From: a virus
DNA: 20,964 nucleotides
IMG/VR virus record: IMGVR_UViG_3300032084_002968
Coordinates: 1 to 20,964 of that record
Strand: one strand, 5' to 3'
In this document: positions 14,811-20,834 of the stretch, one piece after another
Layout: every line of letters begins with the position of its first letter
Position numbering within the stretch: position 1 is the first letter of the stretch
Notes under the pieces: model-generated
The model's database searches: none
What the model was told of the DNA's origin: nothing
The model's input: only the letters and a program-made list of their open reading frames with translations
Program-made: the position numbers and the translations under genes

Positions 14811-14867
14811 AACCTTTATTATCTTTTTAACTATATCTTAAATATAAGAAATATATCTCAGGCCTCC
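14811..14867 (-). promoter_or_regulatory. Conserved early/middle-type promoter-leader, copy 2
   Basis: On the minus strand: GGAGGCCTGAGATATATTTC, TTATATTTAAGATATAGTTA, AAAAGATAATAAAGGTT, then ATG at 14810. It matches the other four copies over the whole length with small indels. Confidence 0.75.
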
Positions 14868-14896
14868 AACTATCTTTACTACTTTGTTGGCCTTCC

Positions 14897-14918
14897 TATC
14901 GAATCGATCGATATCGAA
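14897..14918. promoter_or_regulatory. Palindrome flanked by direct repeats, operator-like
   Basis: TATCGAA, TCGATCGA, TATCGAA occur in a row: a perfect 10-bp palindrome ATCGATCGAT (14903-14912) inside two copies of TATCGAA. It lies ~30 bp upstream of promoter copy 2 in a 149-bp gap (14868-15016) with no convincing gene. It could be a regulator-binding site. No other structure was seen in this gap. Confidence 0.3.
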
Positions 14919-15016
14919 TATATAAATTTTGCTAGAAAAAAAAGTTGTTTAATTGGGATGGATACCCCTGATATAATTTTTTTATGATAAATCAACGTGC
15001 CTATCTAACCTACACA

Positions 15017-15112
15017 CTAGTATTTCTTATTATCAATATAGTCTTTATACTCTTCTCTTACCACTTTTAATACATACAATAGTACTAAGATATTAATTAT
15101 TGTTATCATCAT
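15017..15112 (-). CDS. 31-residue one-pass membrane peptide
   Basis: A short frame starting ATGATG at 15112/15109: (M)MITIINILVLLYVLKVVREE then YKDYIDNKKY. The hydrophobic N-terminal half can cross the membrane once, and the charged tail would be cytoplasmic. It overlaps the end of the 15254-15093 gene. It is too short to be certain, but its overlap and composition match its small neighbours. Confidence 0.4.
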   Translation of the reverse strand: MMITIINILVLLYVLKVVREEYKDYIDNKKY

Positions 15113-15254
15113 TATGAATTTTATTAACGTAGTTAATAACTTTATCAATTATGATATAACTTCCAAATATAAATGCTACTAACGCTAATACCACTACATC
15201 AGAACTATCTCTCATGAAGTTAATATATTCTTTGTATTGGTTTAATAGATTCAT
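15093..15254 (-). CDS. 53-residue one-pass membrane protein
   Basis: Reads MNLLNQYKEYINFMRDSSDV, then a hydrophobic segment (VVLALVAFIFGSYIIID), then a polar Asn/Asp tail. The single membrane helix lies at about 20-37. It starts six bases after the preceding stop (15261) and overlaps the following short gene, the packing seen all along this region. No family recognised. Confidence 0.6.
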   Translation of the reverse strand: MNLLNQYKEYINFMRDSSDVVVLALVAFIFGSYIIIDKVINYVNKIHNDDNNN

Positions 15255-15260
15255 ATTCTT

Positions 15261-15455
15261 TTATTCTACACTTTGATTATTTTTATACACTTCCTCTTTC
15301 ACATAGTTAAATGCCTTCTTATAAGCTTTTTCTCTAGATAACGACATATCATCATATTGATACTTAGTAGCCATATGTTCTAGTAATACTCTATTCTCTT
15401 CACCTAACTCTTCTATCATTTGTTCTATTAGGTCTAATTCAAACTTATACATCAT
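15261..15455 (-). CDS. Small helical protein, 64 aa
   Basis: A 64-residue charged helical protein beginning MMYKFELDLIEQMIEELGEE. The C-terminal SREKAYKKAFNYVKEEV resembles the ending of its upstream neighbour (SRIEAYTMAYNEIID), so the two may be distant paralogues. The start is an ATGATG that overlaps the upstream stop. It is probably soluble. No family recognised. Confidence 0.6.
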   Translation of the reverse strand: MMYKFELDLIEQMIEELGEENRVLLEHMATKYQYDDMSLSREKAYKKAFNYVKEEVYKNNQSVE

Positions 15456-15732
15456 TATTATCTATTATCTCATTATAAGCCATTGTATAAGCCTCTATTC
15501 TACTTATTACTCTATTCTTATTCTCTAGTATAATATCCATAGCTCTATCTCTTACTTCATTAAACTTATTATTATTATAGGCTTTATAAAGTATTTCTTC
15601 TATTGTATCCATCTCTACTATACCTCTTGATATAACTGGATTACTCCTCTCACCTCTTACTCTTGTTCTTTGTCCGTTATAGTTTTTGTTTACCATATGT
15701 CTATCATAGCTATTCTGTCCCATCTTCATCAT
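15445..15732 (-). CDS. Small helical protein, 95 aa, basic N-terminus
   Basis: A 95-residue protein with a basic, polar N-terminal third (NGQRTRVRGERSNP) followed by helices (DTIEEILYKAYNNNKFNEVR, VISRIEAYTMAYNEII). The C-terminal helix resembles that of the 15455-15261 protein. Its start overlaps the upstream 37-residue gene by 23 bases. The basic arm could bind nucleic acid, but this is guesswork from composition. Confidence 0.6.
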   Translation of the reverse strand: MMKMGQNSYDRHMVNKNYNGQRTRVRGERSNPVISRGIVEMDTIEEILYKAYNNNKFNEVRDRAMDIILENKNRVISRIEAYTMAYNEIIDNNDV

Positions 15733-15823
15733 CTTCTAAATTATCAAACATTGTTTCTCCTACATAATAAAATATACCAAATATGAATGTTAAACATCCA
15801 ATAATAATTAATGCATCTACCAT
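15710..15823 (-). CDS. 37-residue one-pass membrane peptide
   Basis: Reads MVDALIIIGCLTFIFGIFYY then VGETMFDNLEDDEDGTE. The first 21 residues form a membrane helix, and the tail is strongly acidic. It starts six bases after the preceding gene ends and overlaps the next gene by 23 bases. The acidic tail and strict packing support a real gene. Confidence 0.55.
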   Translation of the reverse strand: MVDALIIIGCLTFIFGIFYYVGETMFDNLEDDEDGTE

Positions 15824-15829
15824 ATCAAT

Positions 15830-16144
15830 TTATTTATTTGTTCTTTTCCATTCTTTATCCCATGCCTCTTTATCTCTAGCATTAGGATCAATTATCCATT
15901 TACCTACCTCTTCTTCAAATCCATCATACCCATCTAACCCTTCATCTATAATTTTATTCACATCAGTTATCCACATCTCAAGTACCCAAAATAAGGACTC
16001 AATAAAATAACTAATACCAATCAGAAGCGTACCATAATGAGTATACGTTCCACTAAATCCTTCCCTAATATCTGTTACTACAGAAGGGATACTTGCAATA
16101 ATAATTGCTATCGAAAATATAACTTTAAACCAAGGCTTTCTCAT
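15830..16144 (-). CDS. Membrane protein with two membrane helices, 104 aa
   Basis: A 104-residue protein with hydrophobic segments at about 7-23 (KVIFSIAIIIASIPSVV) and 40-58 (TLLIGISYFIESLFWVLEMW), then an acidic soluble tail ending in DKEWKRTNK. It overlaps the upstream sorting-domain-like gene by ATGA, so the two are translationally coupled and may act together at the envelope. No family recognised. Confidence 0.65.
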   Translation of the reverse strand: MRKPWFKVIFSIAIIIASIPSVVTDIREGFSGTYTHYGTLLIGISYFIESLFWVLEMWITDVNKIIDEGLDGYDGFEEEVGKWIIDPNARDKEAWDKEWKRTNK

Positions 16145-16839
16145 TCTTTTACTATTATTAATTCAGGTTCTCTAATACCTACTACTCGTATACAAATACT
16201 TCTAGGCTCGTCTATCTGCTCTCCAGATAAATTATAATATCTAACTGGATAGTTTATATCTAATATATTATTAACTTGTATACCATCCTGCTCTAGATCT
16301 AATACCAATAATGTATCTCTATGAAAATGTAATACAAATCTATCATCTACTTTCTCATTCCATCCTAAGCTATCCACTATAAAGGAATATGTGCTTCCGG
16401 AATCAATAGGAGTAAATGTATTTAATAATTTATCATGCAAGGTGGCTGATGTAATATTACCTCCAGTATAAAAAGTAAACATAGCGCTATCTCTATAACT
16501 TACTGCCCCTAGTTTTATAGAATCCATTCCTAAGTTAGGGAAGCATTGAACTGCTAAACCGTTAAAGTTAGATAAAGAAATAAAATCATCTCCAGGCAGC
16601 ATAGTAAATAATGTAGGAGTAGGCTCTTGTGATGGAAGATTATAACCATCATACAAAGCATCAAACCCTAAAGTTGCATCCGCATCTTCATATACAATAT
16701 TAAAATCACCACATGCAGTACAAGAAGAGTCTTCAGTTTGGAGTGTCATAGTTAACCAACCTCCATTAGTATTAAGAGCACTATAATATGGAGTTATAGG
16801 AGTAAAGAACTGTAAAGAGAGTAAAAATATTTTAATCAT
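16141..16839 (-). CDS. Secreted protein with type IX secretion C-terminal-domain-like ending
   Basis: A 232-residue protein. Residues 1-21 (MIKIFLLSLQFFTPITPYYS) form a signal peptide. The middle is beta-rich with a possible Cys pair (SSCTACGD). Near the C-terminus, DRFVLHF (166-172) followed by VRYYNLSGEQIDEPRSICIR and ending ELIIVKE closely follows the pattern of type A sorting domains in Bacteroidota (YxLxGxxVxxPxxGIYIxxxxxGxxxKxIV). Host proteins with this ending are exported across the outer membrane by the type IX system and held on the surface. A phage copy could decorate or alter the infected cell's surface, for instance to block other phages. No other family recognised. It overlaps the next membrane-protein gene. 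Confidence 0.65.
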   Translation of the reverse strand: MIKIFLLSLQFFTPITPYYSALNTNGGWLTMTLQTEDSSCTACGDFNIVYEDADATLGFDALYDGYNLPSQEPTPTLFTMLPGDDFISLSNFNGLAVQCFPNLGMDSIKLGAVSYRDSAMFTFYTGGNITSATLHDKLLNTFTPIDSGSTYSFIVDSLGWNEKVDDRFVLHFHRDTLLVLDLEQDGIQVNNILDINYPVRYYNLSGEQIDEPRSICIRVVGIREPELIIVKE

Positions 16840-16911
16840 TTAATCATTTAAGGTTGTTGCTAAAGCTATTAAAGTACATACTAATAAAAATAAAAGGCTT
16901 ACTGTTTCCAT
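16840..16911 (-). CDS. 23-residue hydrophobic peptide
   Basis: Reads METVSLLFLLVCTLIALATT then LND: almost entirely one membrane helix. The ATG overlaps the previous stop (TGATG at 16913-16909), and its TAA abuts the next ATG at 16839, so it exactly fills the gap between two real genes. It is comparable to membrane micropeptides of T4-like phages. Confidence 0.55.
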   Translation of the reverse strand: METVSLLFLLVCTLIALATTLND

Positions 16912-17117
16912 CAAACATATTTTTGTACTCTGTATAATGGATTATAAGTTTTAATTTTACCATTATCAAAATACAGAGTTATACTATGCTTAGGATATTC
17001 TTTTCTAGCTTTATCAATAATATCATATAAATTATCATCAGTATATCCTCTACCCCATGATATATCTTCAAGATCTATTTTCCATGGATTGTATGCCATA
17101 ATTTGTAATCGCTTCAT
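16911..17117 (-). CDS. Small soluble protein, 68 aa
   Basis: A 68-residue protein, MKRLQIMAYNPWKIDLEDIS onward, with predicted beta and alpha elements and a C-terminal strand pair (SITLYFDNGKIKTYNPLYRV). It has no membrane segment. The start at 17117 is supported by an ATGA overlap with the preceding gene. It is one of the few non-membrane products in this stretch. No family recognised. Confidence 0.6.
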   Translation of the reverse strand: MKRLQIMAYNPWKIDLEDISWGRGYTDDNLYDIIDKARKEYPKHSITLYFDNGKIKTYNPLYRVQKYV

Positions 17118-17287
17118 ACCATCTCCTCTATAATACCTAACAATTCAGCTCCAGCTAATAAAACAGCTGCTGTTAGTAAGTTAAAAGGTATGAATCCATA
17201 TCCTACTAATCGAACTGACGATTTAAGAAAACTTATATACGCATGCCATTTAGGATCCGGCACCCAACCATTTTTAATTTCAGTCAT
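17114..17287 (-). CDS. 57-residue membrane protein
   Basis: Reads MTEIKNGWVPDPKWHAYISF then a hydrophobic region (RLVGYGFIPFNLLTAAVLLA) and an acidic end. The frame extends upstream to 17329, but the ATG at 17287 lies one base after the stop of the 42-residue gene, so I chose it. One or two membrane helices (about 24-51). Holin-like size, but no specific holin feature. Confidence 0.65.
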   Translation of the reverse strand: MTEIKNGWVPDPKWHAYISFLKSSVRLVGYGFIPFNLLTAAVLLAGAELLGIIEEMV

Positions 17288-17288
17288 A

Positions 17289-17417
17289 TTATTCAATTTC
17301 GTAACTATCGTCACCATCAAAAAATTCACCCTCCGGGGTAAGATTTATATCCCATACTGAAGGTCTTTTACGTCTAAATTTATCTAATAATTTTTTAACC
17401 AATAAAAATATTTTCAT
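17289..17417 (-). CDS. 42-residue small protein, hydrophobic-basic N-terminus
   Basis: Reads MKIFLLVKKLLDKFRRKRPS then a polar acidic part ending DDSYEIE. The N-terminal part is an amphipathic, positively charged helix that could lie on a membrane. It starts in an ATGA overlap with the 27-residue peptide and ends one base before the next ATG. This spacing decides the neighbouring start. Confidence 0.55.
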   Translation of the reverse strand: MKIFLLVKKLLDKFRRKRPSVWDINLTPEGEFFDGDDSYEIE

Positions 17418-17497
17418 TTCTTTCTTAAAAGTAAATATGTAATCAGTCCAGTCGTTATAACTATTCCTCCTACGATTAATAATGCTTGTTGTATCAT
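17414..17497 (-). CDS. 27-residue one-pass membrane peptide
   Basis: Reads MIQQALLIVGGIVITTGLIT then YLLLRKK: one membrane helix with a basic C-terminal end, so the C-terminus is expected inside the cell. It begins 12 bases after the upstream stop and ends in an ATGA overlap with the next small gene. Both joints support it despite its size. Confidence 0.55.
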   Translation of the reverse strand: MIQQALLIVGGIVITTGLITYLLLRKK

Positions 17498-17509
17498 CAC
17501 TATAAATAT

Positions 17510-17764
17510 CTACTCTTCTGTGTAATTAATCCAAGCGGGCATGTTCATATCTGGAACGTATCCAACTCTAATTATTATATCATCTTTCTTAAGATAGTAA
17601 ATAATATTCATAGTTTCACCTACCATTTTCATTTCAGTAGAAACTCTATAACCATCCTTCTTTGCTACCTTCTCAATATCATCTTTTGAAGTATGAAAAT
17701 AAGCCGATTGAGCATTAGCTTGTAATGCAAAGTTAAGTATAAAAGTTATTATTAAATATTTCAT
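17510..17764 (-). CDS. Exported protein with signal peptide, 84 aa
   Basis: An 84-residue protein with a clear Sec signal peptide (MKYLIITFILNFALQANAQS; likely cut after ANA), followed by ~64 mature residues with mixed helix and strand (YRVSTEMKMVGETMNIIYYL). It is expected in the periplasm. Its ATG overlaps the stop of the lipoprotein gene (ATGA at 17764-17761), so the two exported proteins are coupled and may be partners. No family recognised. Confidence 0.7.
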   Translation of the reverse strand: MKYLIITFILNFALQANAQSAYFHTSKDDIEKVAKKDGYRVSTEMKMVGETMNIIYYLKKDDIIIRVGYVPDMNMPAWINYTEE

Positions 17765-18015
17765 TCTGCTATATAAAAAGTATCAATTCTACAAACTGCA
17801 TCACAAGTTAAACACAACCAATAATCATAATTTTCTAAGTAAAAATTCTCATGATAATGATCGATACAAAGCTCTTCCACCTCTATGCTTATCTCTTTTT
17901 TGGTAGTACATGAACCAAGAACATTTACGCATATAAATAATAACAGAGTGAAAAGGATAGCAATTAAAGCCCTAAAGAATCTATTCAAGTTTCGCATTGC
18001 TCTTCCCCAACTCAT
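17761..18015 (-). CDS. Lipoprotein with LGSC lipobox, 84 aa
   Basis: An 84-residue protein: basic start, hydrophobic segment (ALIAILFTLLLFICVNVLGS) and a lipobox VLGSC with the lipidated Cys at about 36. The ~48-residue mature part is acidic and contains four further Cys (ELCIDHYH, LCLTCDAVCR), suggesting a disulphide- or metal-stabilised mini-domain. It overlaps the next exported gene by ATGA and the preceding stop by TAATG. The size and pairing loosely recall outer-membrane spanins or exclusion lipoproteins, but neither is shown. Confidence 0.7.
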   Translation of the reverse strand: MSWGRAMRNLNRFFRALIAILFTLLLFICVNVLGSCTTKKEISIEVEELCIDHYHENFYLENYDYWLCLTCDAVCRIDTFYIAE

Positions 18016-18350
18016 TAGTTAAAATTTATGTTACCAAAATCGTTAAGATTCATGAAGTAGTTATAACCTTCTTCAGTCACAGTCATGTTTCTTTCTTCAT
18101 CTAATTCCACCAATCCTTTCTCTTTCAAACTCAATGCAGTTGCATAAACAACAACCTCCTGAAGTATCTCTCCGAACTGCTTTTCATTAGGAGTTGGATC
18201 ATCATAAAGAAGATCATTCATACTACAAACCTCTGTTGCAATCTCATAGAAAGCTTTCGTACCAAACGCCTCATCGATTTCTTCTTGCTTAAAGAAGTTC
18301 ATTTCAATAAGATTATCGTACCACTGATTTATATGTTCTTCTACACTCAT
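18015..18350 (-). CDS. Small acidic protein, possible winged-helix, 111 aa
   Basis: A 111-residue acidic, mostly helical protein. The C-terminal half (YATALSLKEKGLVELDEERN, MTVTEEGYNYF) follows the recognition-helix-and-wing pattern of winged-helix domains (LxxKGLVExdeernmxVTeeGxxyf), so a DNA- or protein-binding regulator is possible. It could instead be a structural helical bundle. It leads the lipoprotein gene with a TAATG overlap. A short A/T-rich leader precedes the ATG. Confidence 0.6.
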   Translation of the reverse strand: MSVEEHINQWYDNLIEMNFFKQEEIDEAFGTKAFYEIATEVCSMNDLLYDDPTPNEKQFGEILQEVVVYATALSLKEKGLVELDEERNMTVTEEGYNYFMNLNDFGNINFN

Positions 18351-18359
18351 AATTTAAAT

Positions 18360-18581
18360 TTAATCTTTCCAAGGTCTCCAACCTTCTTCCTTTTTTACTA
18401 TCTTAATTATTTTAGTATCGCAAGCATACTCATGTCCATGCCATCTATCCTTCACAGACTTTTTAGCTTCTCTTTTACTTCCGGCAAAGACATAAAACTT
18501 AGACGGAAATAAACTAGGCTTATGTCCATATTGGATCTCCCAGAATGTATTATCCTTCGACACTGAATTCTGTTTCTTCAT
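18360..18581 (-). CDS. Hypothetical protein, 73 aa
   Basis: A 73-residue basic protein with a compact alpha/beta core (SKFYVFAGSKREAKKSVKDR then an aromatic-rich end). It begins MKKQNSVSKD, overlapping the upstream gene's end by 32 bases. A GTG start at Val7 (18563) would shorten this overlap. No signal or membrane segment. No family recognised. Confidence 0.55.
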   Translation of the reverse strand: MKKQNSVSKDNTFWEIQYGHKPSLFPSKFYVFAGSKREAKKSVKDRWHGHEYACDTKIIKIVKKEEGWRPWKD

Positions 18582-18750
18582 TTACAATCTTATCTCTTTG
18601 TAATTCCATTACCCCATCAATATCATCATAATGGAGCTCATAAAACTTATCTTGATCGTTCTCAAATAACTCAGCTTGCTCGTCAGTAATCTCAGCTTCA
18701 TACCAACAGATGGTTGTATACGATTCCATTTTTATTAATTTTTTTGCCAT
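18550..18750 (-). CDS. Hypothetical acidic protein, 66 aa
   Basis: A 66-residue acidic protein (ITDEQAELFENDQDKFYELH) with a beta strand near the N-terminus (YTTICWYEAEI). It is a likely soluble small domain. It starts five bases after the next upstream gene and has an A/T-rich leader. No family recognised. Confidence 0.6.
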   Translation of the reverse strand: MAKKLIKMESYTTICWYEAEITDEQAELFENDQDKFYELHYDDIDGVMELQRDKIVNEETEFSVEG

Positions 18751-18754
18751 AATT

Positions 18755-19072
18755 CTAATTTAAAACATTCCATATTCCTCCTGCTTCCATCCCATCATTA
18801 AACTTGTAATTAATCTCAACTACTTTCTCTATTACTGATTTAGGACAACCAGGTAACCCTCCTCCACAATTAACCTCCAAAGGACTAGCATTCCATAAAT
18901 TCTCTCGTCTATAATATAACCATGGAATTCTTCTACCATACTGATTATAAATACTAACGTAATTTAAACCGCTGCTATCTTCTTGCACTTCTGCTTCTCG
19001 AAAATACCCTATAATCAATTCCTTCAAATAGCTATTAGCTCTTCCGCTTGCTTCTTTTCTAGTCATATCCAT
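18755..19072 (-). CDS. Hypothetical protein, 105 aa
   Basis: A 105-residue protein with an N-terminal helix (RKEASGRANSYLKELIIGYF) and a Gly/Cys-containing middle (LEVNCGGGLPGCPKSVIEKV). It has no signal peptide. It begins four bases after the RadA-like ATPase gene ends and so probably shares its promoter copy 3 transcript. No family recognised. Confidence 0.6.
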   Translation of the reverse strand: MDMTRKEASGRANSYLKELIIGYFREAEVQEDSSGLNYVSIYNQYGRRIPWLYYRRENLWNASPLEVNCGGGLPGCPKSVIEKVVEINYKFNDGMEAGGIWNVLN

Positions 19073-19076
19073 AATC

Positions 19077-19814
19077 TTATGCTTCAGTAGTTACAGAATC
19101 AGGATGTATCCAAGTAACAGATCCACCAGCACCTAAATCAAAGTATAGTCGACGAGTTTTACTTCCTCGGCGATTCTTACTAAAGAACATCAATCGCTGA
19201 TCTTCAGATTCGAATATCATATGACACATTCCAGTTAGCATATGCTTAAAGCGATTACTACCAGCAAAGTTTCCAGTCTTAGTAACCTGCTGTATTATCA
19301 TAAACGTCGTATGAGTATTAGTATCGTTGTTAGCTAAGTTATGCTTCTCATAAAGATTTAAGATCATAGTCTCAGCTTGCTTATTAGTACAACGATGGTA
19401 ATCACTAACAACAGTTACGATCTCAGCCATACTATCGATAAGTACAGTATCGAATCCTTTCTTAAAAGTACTCTCTAATACTTGCAGAGGATCGCTATCT
19501 AAATGATCACCCATAAATAAGATCGGAAGATTACCGAACTTCGGGAAACGCTTAACGTAACCATACATATCGATAGCATTCATCTCTCCAGAAACAAATA
19601 ATACATTACTACCATTCTTCTGAAGGTCAGCTAAGATATCTAACAATACAGTAGACTTACCAACACCAGGATCTCCAACAAAAGCGAAGTTACATCCTTT
19701 CATTAATCCTCCAGTACCACTTAATAAATTATCAACGACTTTACCAGTCTCCATAGGGATAAATAAACTCTCATCGAAGTTTATATCCTTCATTTTTACA
19801 ATCTTGCTATTCAT
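19077..19814 (-). CDS. RadA/RecA-like P-loop ATPase
   Basis: A 245-residue ATPase of the RecA/RadA class. The Walker A motif GDPGVGKST lies at 47-55, followed by a RadA-like VLFVSGEM (71-78), Walker B DTVLIDSM (122-129) and KNRRG at 213-217, close to the KNRFG motif of RadA/Sms. The N-terminal zinc finger and C-terminal Lon-like domain of cellular RadA are missing, so this is the ATPase core only. Likely roles are branch migration or helicase support in phage replication and recombination. It has its own conserved promoter/leader (copy 3), so it is probably expressed early. Base composition is less extreme than that of the late genes. Confidence 0.8.
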   Translation of the reverse strand: MNSKIVKMKDINFDESLFIPMETGKVVDNLLSGTGGLMKGCNFAFVGDPGVGKSTVLLDILADLQKNGSNVLFVSGEMNAIDMYGYVKRFPKFGNLPILFMGDHLDSDPLQVLESTFKKGFDTVLIDSMAEIVTVVSDYHRCTNKQAETMILNLYEKHNLANNDTNTHTTFMIIQQVTKTGNFAGSNRFKHMLTGMCHMIFESEDQRLMFFSKNRRGSKTRRLYFDLGAGGSVTWIHPDSVTTEA

Positions 19815-19872
19815 AACCTTTATTTTAACTTTTTAACTATACTTAAAGATAAGAAATTATCTTCAGACTTCC
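19815..19872 (-). promoter_or_regulatory. Conserved early/middle-type promoter-leader, copy 3
   Basis: On the minus strand: GGAAGTCTGAAGATAATTTC, TTATCTTTAAGTATAGTTAA, AAAGTTAAAATAAAGGTT, then ATG at 19814. It has a C within the TATATTTA box, otherwise like the other four copies. Confidence 0.75.
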
Positions 19873-19881
19873 TACTACTAA

Positions 19882-20049
19882 TTAAAGTATTTCAGGATTA
19901 GCATCCTGAGTAATAAGAAGAGCAAACCATACAAGGAATACTACCATAGCAATTCCTACTAACTTTGCATTATCAGATATCTCATCATAAGATTCTTGAC
20001 CAGTAATAAATCGAAATGCACTAATGATTGTATTAATAATTGAACTCAT
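19882..20049 (-). CDS. 55-residue membrane protein with its own promoter
   Basis: Reads MSSIINTIISAFRFITGQES, YDEISDNAKLVGIAMVVFLV, then WFALLITQDANPEIL. One strong membrane helix lies at about 29-47; the N-terminal 16 residues are an amphipathic helix. The start is certain because it directly follows a full copy of the conserved promoter/leader (20050-20107). A dedicated early promoter on so small a gene suggests an important host-membrane function. No family recognised. Confidence 0.75.
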   Translation of the reverse strand: MSSIINTIISAFRFITGQESYDEISDNAKLVGIAMVVFLVWFALLITQDANPEIL

Positions 20050-20107
20050 AACCTATTATTTATCTTTTTAACTATACTTAAATATAAGAATTATATTTCA
20101 ATTCTCC
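20050..20107 (-). promoter_or_regulatory. Conserved early/middle-type promoter-leader, copy 4
   Basis: On the minus strand: GGAGAATTGAAATATAATTC, TTATATTTAAGTATAGTTAA, AAAGATAAATAATAGGTT, then ATG at 20049. Its final 40 bases are the best match to the consensus of the five copies. Confidence 0.75.
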
Positions 20108-20131
20108 TACTAAACATAAAATTATTTTATG

Positions 20132-20437
20132 CTATAGTTTTAAAATAAGATGATTGATATCATCTCGACTAAGCCAGCCACGTACTCCATTGTCATGATC
20201 ATCATCAAAGAACTTATCAGTTATATAAGCACCATCTTGATCCACGACAGCAATCTCGAATGCGCTGTAATCATCAGCAGTTTGAAAAAAGGGATCAACA
20301 TCACTATTAGAAGTACTGTAGAATCCTTTTCCGGCAATAACACTCAGAGTTAAACCATTTATGTTTATTGTACCAAGGATTCCAGTTCCTACTGGATGAG
20401 GACCAAATTTAATATCGTTAAAAGTTTTCTTTTGCAT
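20132..20437 (-). CDS. Hypothetical phage protein, 101 aa
   Basis: A 101-residue, mostly beta protein: FGPHPVGTGILGTININGLT, SVIAGKGFYS, then YSAFEIAVVDQDGAYI. It resembles a small phage family of unknown function that starts FxPHPxxxG and has a central NGxxxSVI strand. I chose the ATG at 20437 rather than a longer frame from 20476 because it follows AATAAAGGT, like the conserved leaders, and lies seven bases after the upstream stop. It is probably co-transcribed with the 20834 gene. Confidence 0.65.
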   Translation of the reverse strand: MQKKTFNDIKFGPHPVGTGILGTININGLTLSVIAGKGFYSTSNSDVDPFFQTADDYSAFEIAVVDQDGAYITDKFFDDDHDNGVRGWLSRDDINHLILKL

Positions 20438-20444
20438 ACCTTTA

Positions 20445-20834
20445 TTATTTAACTGTTTCAAGTTCGTTTTTACCATAAGCTAAGTCAGCCCATGTCTTAG
20501 CTCCATTTAACTTATACTGATCTTGATTGTATAGTTCAGTATTCTGATATAATTCATTAATAGTTCCAACAGTAAGAACATTTAATAATTGTTTATCAAT
20601 GAAGATCTTCTTACCTTTACGTTGAAAGATAGGCATCCAAGCTCCTTTACCTTCAGGATTAAACTCAACTGTCTGAACAACTCCTTTTTTACCCATAGAT
20701 AGAGTCAACTCTAAATGCGTATTGAAAGTAGCATTCATAGTTGGTGAAGCGTGACTAATACTGAATCCATTTCTTCCTTTAAGAACAAATCTAAATTCAC
20801 CTTCTCTACCTTTCATAAAATCTACAACTGTCAT
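20445..20834 (-). CDS. Hypothetical early protein, 129 aa
   Basis: A 129-residue soluble protein with a beta-rich middle (NTHLELTLSMGKKGVVQTVE) and a helical C-terminus. It has no membrane segment. The start is fixed by a complete copy of the conserved promoter/leader. It heads a two-gene unit with the 101-residue protein. No family recognised. Confidence 0.7.
   Translation of the reverse strand: MTVVDFMKGREGEFRFVLKGRNGFSISHASPTMNATFNTHLELTLSMGKKGVVQTVEFNPEGKGAWMPIFQRKGKKIFIDKQLLNVLTVGTINELYQNTELYNQDQYKLNGAKTWADLAYGKNELETVK

Noticed and set aside
14724-14987. Rightward frame of 87 codons
   Set aside because: It runs through the conserved promoter copy 2 and antisense to the 113-residue gene; composition is not protein-like.
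14940-14990. Possible terminator (GGGGTATCCATCCC with nearby T-runs)
   Set aside because: The stem is only about five pairs and is separated from the T-run by some 11 bases, so it is not a standard intrinsic terminator.
15783-16237. Rightward frames of 75 and 66 codons opposite the membrane-protein genes
   Set aside because: They mirror the leftward genes, which have coherent membrane segments and overlapping start/stop joints.
17288-17329. Longer start (MNFLMVTIVTKLNN...) for the 17287 membrane protein
   Set aside because: It lies wholly inside the 42-residue gene 17289-17417; the ATG at 17287 fits the one-base spacing.
20438-20476. Longer start for the 101-residue protein
   Set aside because: It overlaps the upstream gene by 32 bases, whereas the ATG at 20437 follows an AATAAAGGT leader.
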